Of a stretch of 64,000 nucleotides of DNA, positions 55,861 through 64,000 are shown piece after piece. Source of the DNA: Turnera subulata (Eukaryota > Streptophyta > Magnoliopsida > Malpighiales > Passifloraceae). The position numbers and the translations under genes are program-made. The notes beneath the pieces are model-generated. The model ran no database searches. It saw nothing but the letters and a program-made list of their open reading frames with translations, and was not told where the DNA came from. The stretch lies in the NCBI GenBank assembly GCA_028386065.3, contig JAKUCV010000920.1, positions 121,779-185,778 on the forward strand, read 5' to 3'. How positions within the stretch are numbered: the stretch's first letter is position 1; each line of letters begins with the position of its first letter.

Positions 55861-56569
55861 AAGTACCTTTACAGGGCCTCAGTTAACCAAAAATCCTCAG
55901 TTTTGAGTATCCAGTTACAAAAGATTCAATTTCCCCTCCCAACTACATAATTTCATCTAATTTGGGTACTCATTTATCCCAATCCCACTCAAATCGCCCA
56001 AAGTCAAAATTAAAGCACTATTCATCCAATTTGGCATGTGCTGGAGGCTGACGTAGATGCGCCACGTGGCTGCCCGTGCCCGGTTGGCTCCCTTTATTGA
56101 GGTGGACCGGTAAAAAGATGACATGTGGCATGTGGGGGTCTCAAATTTAAAAAATATTTTAAATTAAGATGAATATTTTTAATATTAAAAAAATTAAAAG
56201 TAAATCATTTTATCTCATTAATTTAATGGCTAAATAAATAAAAAACTAAATAAATTATTGTATTAATTAATCTAACCAATCACATTATTCTAATGTAATT
56301 AATTTAATATCCAAGTAAATCAATAAATTTGACTGAAAATATTATTTATCCCCATATTTTTTAAATATATTCAACAATTTTTTTGGTAACTTATTTTCAA
56401 TTTTTTAACAAAATTGTTTTAAAAAAATAGAATAAAATAATTTTATACAATTACTAACTAAAAAACACATTACAACCGCAGTGCAAATGATAATAGTTTT
56501 TTTTGGTACATGTACATGATAATTGTTAATCAAATTATAACTTAATTCCTTCTCTTTTTTATTAAAAAA
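55861..56569. other. AT-rich stretch without a gene
   Basis: Nothing coding was recognised. 56040-56130 has a MITE-like flavour (gccacgtggc, gacatgtggcatgtggggg), but no ends were found. Confidence 0.4.
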
Positions 56570-57335
56570 AATTTGGGCAATTTCGGGAGGAAGAAGATGA
56601 ACTCCGACGCCTTAGATACTCCAACGGAAAAGTTCAGCACCCGAGCCTCGCCGGAAAATTCCAAAGCTCGCCGAATTCCAGGCAGTCCCAACGAAGAAGT
56701 TCACCAAGCCCAAAAACGAACAACACAAATCTGCCATTATCAGATCACCATCATCCCCAGGAACCCAACAACATAACAACTCAAGAACCACACAAGAAAA
56801 ACCGGAAACTTACCGGAACAAACCGCGTCGTTGGCTGTCTGTTTCGTGCATAAACTAGCACCAGACCCGAGCCAACAACCCTCACTGTGCGTGAACAACC
56901 CTGTAACAGCCACCCCCCAATCCGGCAAACCTGAGCACCAACACAGCCCTGATCAAACCCCGCACCGAACACTCCAAGTCCGGCAGCAACTACACCAGTG
57001 ACACCGACAACACAATTCAAGCAGTAATCCACTTCCGTCCAACAACACACGAATCCACCGCCGCCGCGACCACTAAACAGGACCACACCAGAATTTCAAA
57101 CCACCATCAACAACAACCACATCCGCACACCCGCCACCAACCATCATCAGCCCGTCAAACCCCAAGCACAAAACACGAATTGGGTAAGTAGCAACTCAAC
57201 AATATCCCCGATTAAATCGGGCAATCGAAACCACGAAAGAAAACAAAGAGGAGAAGAGAAAAGAGAGAAGTGAGGCGGCTTACCCATTCACAGCGGTAGT
57301 GACGATTCATTCACGTCGTCCCTCAGGTCCTCGCA
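56570..57335 (-). repeat. Fragment of a TGTAACGCCC-type LTR
   Basis: Read on minus it contains 'ggaattttccggcgaggctcggg' and 'cccgatttaatcgggg', matching the GC-rich part of the LTR at 34548 (compare 36097-36130). Both ends are lost. It abuts the ribonucleotide reductase relic. Confidence 0.55.
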
Positions 57336-57339
57336 CATC

Positions 57340-58465
57340 AACTCCCCGTTCATCCCCACCAACGCACAGGGCAGCACGTCGCACACAAACTCCCTCTCGA
57401 TATCCACCGCGTCGGCGCGTCCCTCACAATCCCCTACACTCGCTCCTCGCTCAGCTTGTTCCTTAGGAGGCCATAGAGCAGGCACATGAAATCGCAGTGC
57501 AGCGCTTCATCTCGCGAGATCAACTCGTTGGAGATGGTGAGCCTAGGCATCATCCAGCGCTTCTTGAGCCAGAATATAGCGCAAAAGCTGCACGAGAAGA
57601 AGATCCCTTCGATGCAGGCGAAGGCGAGGAGGCGCTCGGCGAAGGACTCGGAGCCATCGATCCAGCAGAGGGCACACTCGGCTTCTTCTTGACGTTGCGT
57701 AGACGGTCTCGACCTGGACCTCCTTCATGAAGCGGCCGGCGAGGTTCTCGAGGACGATGCCGTCGGAGGCGACAAAGAAGGCGAAGGCATGGGAGATGAA
57801 GTGCTTCTAGTCGGGGGTCAAGGCTTCCCACTGGCGGAGGTCCTGGGGAGGTGGACCAGGCAATTCGGGTTGTCGTGCCGGGTTTGTGTCGGGTTGAATA
57901 GGTAAACGAGTTCCAAATCTTCAACCCAACCCGACCCATTTAATAATCGTGTCGTGTCCAACCCATTTATTATTGTGTCGGGTTCGGGTTGACCGACGGG
58001 TTACCTATTAAGTCTAACAAGCCAAAAAATCAGCTTGAATTTTTTTTTTATTTTGCACAAGTCCTTGTATTTTCTAACCAAATATGCGTATAATTAGAAT
58101 TTCTCATATATTAAATAAAATTATAAATTGTAGAATCATAATATAATAATATTTTAAAGCATTTATATAAATATATTGGATAATTTTAGTAACTTTGGCC
58201 TTAAATATTAAATAAGTCTTATATTAAATTAATAAAATATCTATACCCTAAATATAATCGGGTCATAAACAGATACCCATCGAGTTGGCGGGTCAACCGG
58301 CGACCTGACCTGCTAATTTTCGTGTCGTGTCGGGTCAACCCATTTAACTGAACGGGTTGAAAATCTCTGACCTATACCTGCTAATTTCGTGTCGGGTTCG
58401 TGTCGGGTTGTCGTGTCAATACCCGTTTTGCCAGGTCTATGGGGAGGTCAACCTCCTCGGGGAAT
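57340..58465 (-). pseudogene. RNR2: Ribonucleotide reductase small subunit, truncated pseudogene
   Basis: Reading on minus from about 58465: EEVDLP, interrupted by a hAT element, then QDLRQWEALTPD, a stop, [21 protein letters not shown] and [13 protein letters not shown]. After a gap the reading resumes with [26 protein letters not shown] and [31 protein letters not shown], a stop, and [20 protein letters not shown]. These are unmistakable R2 motifs. R2 holds the di-iron/tyrosyl radical for dNTP synthesis. The segment with FYGFQIAMENIHSEMY is deleted, both ends are missing, and stops and a frameshift are present. It is intronless, so a retrocopy is possible, though many plant R2 genes lack introns anyway. 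Confidence 0.9.
57852..58439. mobile_element. hAT-type MITE, 8-bp TSD
   Basis: The ends TGGACCAGGCAA and TTGCCAGGTCTA are inverted, followed by 'cgggttgtcgtg'-rich arms. The TSD TGGGGAGG is at 57844-57851 and 58440-58447. It sits inside the ribonucleotide reductase relic, whose reading continues across it. No coding capacity. Confidence 0.9.
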
Positions 58466-59494
58466 TGGGAATTGGGCGGTGAATTGAAGGATATTGAGAG
58501 GGAATTGGGAATTGGGTAATCAAAAATAAAGAATTTTTGTTCACTCTCTTTGTTAAAAAATATTCAATTTTTTATTTCTTATAACTACAGTAACTTCTAT
58601 TCCTATTACTACTTTAAAACGAAATCTAAATAAAATATATTTTTTTATATTATATATAAAACCTTATTTCTACCAAAGCTCAATGACTAAAGCCTATAAC
58701 CCAATTGATTGATTTCGGATTTATGCTATTTTTTATTATTGAGTTTATAAATTCTTTAATTTAACTATTTTTTTAGTAAAATATTTTTTTAATAGATCAA
58801 CCTATGAGAATAAAAAATGTTAACTTTATGCAATTGAAAGGTCTATTCATACAAAAAAAAGACTGAATTAATATTATTAAATTAATAGGTCAACCTTGAC
58901 AAGCAGACCTTTTCTCAATAAAAAATTAATTTTGTACTATCGTAAGTGCTCGCTCAATTAATAGCTTGAGAGTTTGATCCATCCCAATAGGTAATATGTA
59001 ATATCATTGTTTTTTGAAATTTTTGAATTAATTTTATATTAAATTTAGTTACTCCTAGGTAATCAACTTGTTATGCAAGAAAAAAAATAGCTTTATTGTA
59101 TAGAATTTTTTTTTTTTTTATGCTGATCCATGCCTTTATTCATACTAAAAGATGGGTACAACGGTAGTCATTAAGAGAATGACAATGACACTAATAGAAG
59201 AGTATAAAAACAATGACACTAATGGAAGAGTATAAAAACAACAGACAGTTAAACTCTTAGAGGACACCATCTACAGGTAGAAATCTGTAAAAATCAATCA
59301 AATTTTCTGATAACTCCCTTCCATTGTTTTATTGCGTCCACGGAGGCCATCATGTCATAATGAGCATAAGGGAAATTTATAGTTTTATTTTATAGATGAA
59401 AATATATCCCTGGTCCTCTTTTGTCTGTAACTGTTTCAATTGTTTATTCGTATATTAATTAATTTATTTCACCTTGGTGACATGATATGCTTAA
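58466..59494. other. AT-rich stretch without a gene
   Basis: A 28-bp unit (aatgacactaat.gaagag plus tataaaaac) is repeated at 59184 and 59212. From 59397 the sequence is the 3' flank shared with the first P450. Nothing else was recognised. Confidence 0.5.
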
Positions 59495-61063
59495 TTAAGA
59501 AGCTGCTCTCTTGAAAAGCTTAACCTTCAGGCCATTCTTCATGTGAAGGATAATGGAAAGACTAGGGCTGATACTCTGCCCGGGCACAACTTGAATATTG
59601 TAGTTGTAGATGATGGCCCCGGCGACTATCTTCATGTGAAGGAAGGCTATATTCTTGCCCAGACAAGTCCTGGGTCCTGCGCTAAACGCCGAGAACTTGT
59701 AAGATGGCTCGTGTTTGATCCCTCCACCATCCGTAATCCATCTTTCGGGCTTGAATTCCAAGCAGTCTTGTCCCCATATGGAGGTCATCCTTCCCATTGA
59801 ATACAAAGGGATATAGATCTTCATTCCAGGATTGACCCGGTGTCCGCTTGGGAGGATGTCGGGTTTCAAAGGAGACTTGTGACTGAAGGGAAGTGATGGG
59901 TACAGCCTCAGTGATTCGCAAACTGCACCGTGAAGATAAGGCAGCCTTTCAAGTACTTCCACATCAAACAACTTCCGGTCCCGACCCTCTTCACTTTGAC
60001 CTGTTTCAGGTGGTTGTGTTGCTCTTAACTCTTCTCTGATGTTTCTCTCAACATGTGGGTTCCTTGAAACAAGCCAGAAGAACCAAGAGAGAGCCGAAGC
60101 GGTGGTGTCTTGACCAGCGGCCAATAAGAGGAATATAGTGTCCCTCAGAAACTTGTCGTCCGATGATTTCCATCCCAATACTGTAGCGTCTTCCATAATG
60201 TATGATGATAACAGGTCAATGCCCTGTCCAAGAATTAAATCTTTGCTTTCTATTCTTTGGTTCACTTCTTCCTTCTTGGATGATATAATTTCACCTATGA
60301 CTCGATCAGTTGTTTGCCATGCTCTAGTATGTTTCTTCTCCTGCCCAATATTCAGCCACCTCTGCAGCTTCCAGTTGCTTTGTGGTAGGATATGTCTATA
60401 AAAAATGGCTTCCGACGCTTCGTCCATGGCCTCGGCAAAAGCCACCTCTGGGAAACTTGTGGATAGGCATCCTGGGTCGTGCCCGGTAACTATCAAACAT
60501 GTTGCGTCGAATGTGAGTCTCTGGAATAAATCTTGCAAGTCCACGACTAAGCCTTGTTGGGAAACATGCTCCAGGACCGGAATGAGACCTTTTTCTACCG
60601 TCTTTTGGCTCATCTTGACCAAGAATTTGTTGAAAAGTCCATGGCTGATCAATTCTTGAGCAAGTTTACGCTGGCTCTTCCACTTATCAGAGTCGGAATT
60701 GGTAATCCCATCCCCAAAAATGTCGAGGAATTCTTTTAATTCGAGGCCCTTTGAGAAGTTGGAGAAATTCGAGCTCAATATGTAATGAATGTTGGAGGGA
60801 TCTGCAGTGATCAACCAATCCATATTACTGAACCATAGGCCTCTAAATTGGAAAGTGCAGTGGCTCTGCTCTAAAACTTCTGTGCACCAATCGTGAATGC
60901 GGTGGACGTGGAGGAGGAGTGCCGGCAACATTCCGACGAGTGGCCAGTTTGTTGGAAGGCCTTCACCGTAATTTCTGAAGCCACTCATCCGTAGGAGGAG
61001 GATAAAGATGCAACCCACGATCACCGCTCCTATCATCTCCAAATTGCCTAATATTGAAGCCAT
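59495..61063 (-). CDS. CYP96A: Cytochrome P450, CYP96A-like (second copy)
   Basis: A single intronless frame of 522 residues, very similar to 46911-48476 along its whole length. Membrane anchor, LPTNWPLVG hinge, I-helix AGQDTT (AGRDTT in copy 1), ESLR, FKPERW and the heme loop FSAGPRTCLG are all intact, so the product should be functional. Visible differences cluster in the helix F/G region, the I-helix (LLLAAGQ versus TLLGAGR), PSLPFSH versus PPVPFNH, and the last 60 residues. These include regions that often shape substrate choice in P450s, so the copies may differ in substrate or regio-preference. The role is inferred as hydroxylation of long-chain aliphatics at the ER. The promoter region is shared with copy 1 for about 600 bp. 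Confidence 0.93.
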   Translation of the reverse strand: MASILGNLEMIGAVIVGCIFILLLRMSGFRNYGEGLPTNWPLVGMLPALLLHVHRIHDWCTEVLEQSHCTFQFRGLWFSNMDWLITADPSNIHYILSSNFSNFSKGLELKEFLDIFGDGITNSDSDKWKSQRKLAQELISHGLFNKFLVKMSQKTVEKGLIPVLEHVSQQGLVVDLQDLFQRLTFDATCLIVTGHDPGCLSTSFPEVAFAEAMDEASEAIFYRHILPQSNWKLQRWLNIGQEKKHTRAWQTTDRVIGEIISSKKEEVNQRIESKDLILGQGIDLLSSYIMEDATVLGWKSSDDKFLRDTIFLLLAAGQDTTASALSWFFWLVSRNPHVERNIREELRATQPPETGQSEEGRDRKLFDVEVLERLPYLHGAVCESLRLYPSLPFSHKSPLKPDILPSGHRVNPGMKIYIPLYSMGRMTSIWGQDCLEFKPERWITDGGGIKHEPSYKFSAFSAGPRTCLGKNIAFLHMKIVAGAIIYNYNIQVVPGQSISPSLSIILHMKNGLKVKLFKRAAS

Positions 61064-61679
61064 GTATATTAGGCTAAGTGTTTACTTATGTTTCCTAACT
61101 AGCAATAAATAGGAGACGTTGGATTGGAGCATCTCCTTTACCATTCTACTAGACATCTCCTGCCAATTTAATCTCAACCCTCCCTTTATATCTAATGGCT
61201 TGTATTTTAAACTGCCTAAACAGCCCAAAGCATGAAGGAACCAACTAATTTTTTAAATTGCCCCGTTTCTTGTAATATCTATCTCTTTCCTTCTTGTCTT
61301 TTTCTTTCATTTTTTCATTTCCTGGGTAGGGTCACCAATTGACATGCAATGCCTATTCCCGGCAGAGATGGCCAAGAATCGGGATTGGGGACTGGAAAAC
61401 GAGAGAGGGAAGCGTTTAAGAATCGGGAACGCAACTAAAGAAATGACTTGGCACCACCTTGTTTTTGGTTTTGGATAGTTTTAAACGTCAGCCAATCCAT
61501 ATAAATGTGGGCGATACGTCTTGTAGATTGCTACACGATGAGCCCGGCGACGTTTCATCAAGTGAGCCCTCAGGCCAACTTCTCCATTTTTAATATTTTT
61601 GGACATATCGTATCTACCTACGTCATTTTTTTTATTTTTTTTCACGATCTACGTTATATATAAACATATTTATATTTTT

Positions 61680-61876
61680 CTTATGCTAAGGCGAAGTTAT
61701 ACTTGTCCTTATGCTTAGTGGAAAATTTTGTTATAATTACAAATATAAAGTCTTTTTTAAATATTCTGAATGTGTTGGCATAAGCGGAAAGAAAAGGTTG
61801 TCGCAAGATATGATAGAAAAATTTAAAATTTATGCAAAACAAAAATAGAGATGTAGAAAAGAAATTATAAGAATAT
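61680..61876. other. Short intergenic stretch
   Basis: Nothing recognised. The P450 duplication ends at about 61679. Confidence 0.4.
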
Positions 61877-62390
61877 TTACCTTACCTTTAGATTTCTGCT
61901 TACTCCCGGTTTGTAGGCTGAGGAAAGCAAACCAGAGCTACCAATCTCCTTATACAAAAATCTTGCCGAAGCGACTAGCAACAATGGTGTTTCCCCAGGT
62001 GAATTTTTTGTCAATATGGTTGAACTCAATTTGGGTTGAAGTTCTGAATGAAACTCGAGAACGTACGCAGCAGCACCTCGGGGGGCAAAGCCTACTCTTA
62101 AAGTCCCCAAGCACTAGCCACGCCGCCGAGAACGATAACTTGAGGCTGCATAGCTCCTCAAACATACGAATTCTGGAGTCGACTCTGGAGTCCCCATAAA
62201 TACCACAAATGATGACCATTTGATTACACTGGATAAGCTTGCCCTCCAATGTAGTCAAATTATCAAACACGGTTCCTGAAATTGTGAAAGGTATCTTTGC
62301 ACCAAATAATTAAAAAGTTAAACCCCCTGCCCTTCCACACGAATTAACGGCAATAAAATCAATGTTACCAGGTCCCCCAAATCTTAAGGC
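61877..62390 (-). pseudogene. LINE endonuclease fragment
   Basis: On minus: IDFIAVNSCGRAGGLTF, a stop, then MVIICGIYGDSR, SAAWLVLGDFKS and IDKKFTWGN, followed by a frameshift and YKEIGSSGLL. These are the middle motifs of the L1 endonuclease domain (normally LVLGDFN; here N is K). It is a decayed fragment without RT. Confidence 0.75.
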
Positions 62391-62469
62391 GGAAAGCTAA
62401 GTATACATTAGCACATTTAGACTCACAAGAAACAGAGATCAACGGAGTGCCTGCGCACTATATGGCGTA

Positions 62470-62546
62470 ACTTGTAAGAGGGAAGGTGCTTTCAATTGAT
62501 CCCTCCACCATATGGAAATCATCATTCCCATTGAATATAAAGAGAA
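62470..62546 (-). pseudogene. CYP96A relic, 77 bp
   Basis: 'cttgtaaga..' and 'gatccctccacca' followed by 'tatgga.atcatc.ttcccattgaata.aaag' matches 47111-47226 of the first P450, with about 56 bp missing between. It lies on the right of the second copy and is probably what is left of a third copy. Confidence 0.6.
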
Positions 62547-62559
62547 AAAATATGGATAA

Positions 62560-63860
62560 TGGCTTGGGGAGTCCTCAAACTTAGGTGTAATCCTATTTGA
62601 GTCCTAAAATTTTTTAGTTGGTTATTCAAGTCCTAAAACATTATAATTGAGTCCAATTAAGTCCCAAACCTATCTTTTTGTCTAAATCTCGCATTAAATT
62701 TATAATTTTTAGTCCTTTAAATGTTTCTAAATATTTATTATGGTCCCTCTACCACAATTTGGATTAATTTGGTCCCTAAATTATATATTTCAAATCTTAA
62801 AATCTTAAACATTAAGATCTTAGATCCTAAAATACTAAATCCTACAATCTCAAATCCCAAAACTTCTAAAATTTTAAACATTATATCCTAAACTTAAAAT
62901 AATAAATCTTTGAATCTTAAAAATTTAAATACTAAACTCTAGATTAAACCCTAAACGTAAAAAATTCTAAACCTTAAATGCTAAATTCTTAAACAATAAA
63001 CTTAAAACTTAAATTCTAAATTCTAAAATCATAACTTCAACCGTAACCCTAAAATTTTAAATGCAAAACTCCTAAAATTTTAAATTATAAATATATAAAA
63101 CTCTAAGACTCTAAGACTCTAAGACTCTAAATTATAAAAATCTAAACCTTAGATCTTAAACTATAAGAATAATATATACTATTTAAGATTTTAGAGTTTA
63201 GGAATAGGATTTATGGTTTAGAGTTTTTGAATTTAGTACTTAAGATTTTAGGATTTATGGTTTAGGATTTTCCAAATTCAGAGCTTGAATTTTAAGGTTT
63301 TAACTCTTTTATAGTTTATCATATAGGTTTAAAAAATTGAGTTTAGGATTAGGGTATTTTAGTATTTTAGGATCAAAAATTTTAACCCTTAGAGTTTGAG
63401 GACTTGGGTTTTTGGATTTAGATTTTTAGAATTTAAGTTTTAAAATTAACATTTAGGGAGGATTTGAAATTTAATGTTTAGGATTCAGAATTTTTAGCAT
63501 TTACAGTTTAGGATTTAAAGATTTAAGGTTTAGAGTATTTATTTTTAGGGTTTAGAGCCAAGCGTTTAATGTTTAAAATTAAGATTCAAGATCTATTATT
63601 TTAGATTTTAAGATTTAGGGTGTTAAGAATTGAATTTTTACGATTTAAAACTTTAGGATTTGAAATCTACGATTTAAAATTATTTAAATTTTGGTACCTA
63701 ATTAACCTAAATTTTCATGGAGGGAACATAATAAGTATGCTGAACAATTTGAAGGACTAAAAATTACAAATTTAACATCTACATTTGATAAAAAATAATT
63801 TTAGAACTCAATTGGACTATATAATAGTAATGTAGGGCCAAATTAGCTAACTAAAATGAA
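62560..63860. repeat. Long imperfect inverted repeat with telomere-like arms
   Basis: The outer arms pair (ttttagttggttattcaagtc at 62617 against 63835-63858 inverted; 'tagtcctttaaatgt' against 'gaaggactaaaaa'). Inside, the left half is full of 'aaatcctaaa' and 'aaccctaaa' variants and the right half of their inverse (ttaggatttatggtttagg). The centre is near 63200. No coding is present. It looks like a foldback element or MITE; the TSD was not determined. Confidence 0.7.
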
Positions 63861-64000
63861 ACAACGCGACCAAGATTTACCCATCATACAGTAATTACTG
63901 AGCAATAGTGCCGACATATGGCAAAAATAGTATATTCAACAGAAAATTCGGCCCAACGGCCCAATGACAATATCATAACACCCGACTTCGGGAATCTCAA
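63861..64000. other. Right edge, nothing recognised
   Basis: 'taacacccgacttcgg' at 63975 might begin another repeat, but the window ends there. Confidence 0.3.

Noticed and set aside
59682..60739. Plus-strand and alternate-frame ORFs over the P450 genes
   Set aside because: Shadows of the P450 coding frame, found alike in both copies.
62790..63680. Interstitial telomere repeats
   Set aside because: The TTTAGGG-like units are too degenerate and are arranged as an inverted repeat. Foldback element is the better reading.

Overview
This is a nuclear plant window, very probably from a eudicot with a transposon-rich genome. The evidence is intact CYP96A-type cytochrome P450s, a SKP1-like gene with the usual plant intron, small secreted-peptide precursors, and many plant-type LTR, LINE, hAT and Mutator elements. 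The species cannot be named from the sequence. No rRNA, tRNA, organellar insert or prokaryotic operon was seen.

Host genes are few. SKP1-like (7129-7776, minus, two exons) lies next to an F-box-associated-domain-like relic (about 8190-8435). Two short secreted precursors share the same C-terminal nonapeptide, SVPSPGAGN (8812-9084 and 40224-40505, both minus). Two intronless CYP96A-like P450 genes (46911-48476 and 59495-61063, both minus) form a 2.3 kb duplication, and a crumb of a third copy sits near 62470-62546. A broken ribonucleotide reductase small-subunit copy (57340-58465) is split by a hAT element.

Most of the rest is nested mobile DNA, and many boundaries can be fixed by target-site duplications (TSDs). 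From left to right: part of a giant LTR (1-1954); a gag-protease-only LTR element, TSD TAAAT (3102-6329); a LINE lacking ORF2, TSD of 17 bp (10155-12641); a retroposed segment, TSD of 12 bp (12870-13883); a triple nest of LINE in hAT-like foldback in older LINE (13900-16442); a Tekay-type Ty3/gypsy chromovirus, TSD AACTT (19027-27515); and a non-autonomous LTR element (27744-39511). The non-autonomous element has two 2.9 kb LTRs and antisense ORFs in place of pol, and its 3' LTR holds a 3.5 kb solo LTR (34548-38022, TSD ATATA).

Further right are a solo LTR, TSD GTTAT (41534-43186); a related 3' LTR preceded by a 47-bp palindrome array and carrying a Mutator-like foldback (44256-46085); another giant solo LTR, TSD GCTCA (49244-51792); remains of a Tat-type element with tandem-repeat arrays (51798-55850); a hAT MITE (57852-58439); LINE fragments; and a long inverted repeat at the right edge (62560-63860).

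The most unusual signals are (1) the antisense, TATA-equipped ORFs inside the 27744-39511 element, and (2) short palindromes that recur within several unrelated LTR families, with paired changes that keep the stems: GGGAT-N4-ATCCC, GAGGAC-N3-GTCCTC, TGGGC-N5-GCCCA, and a GTGAG/CTCAC hairpin near the LTR 3' ends.
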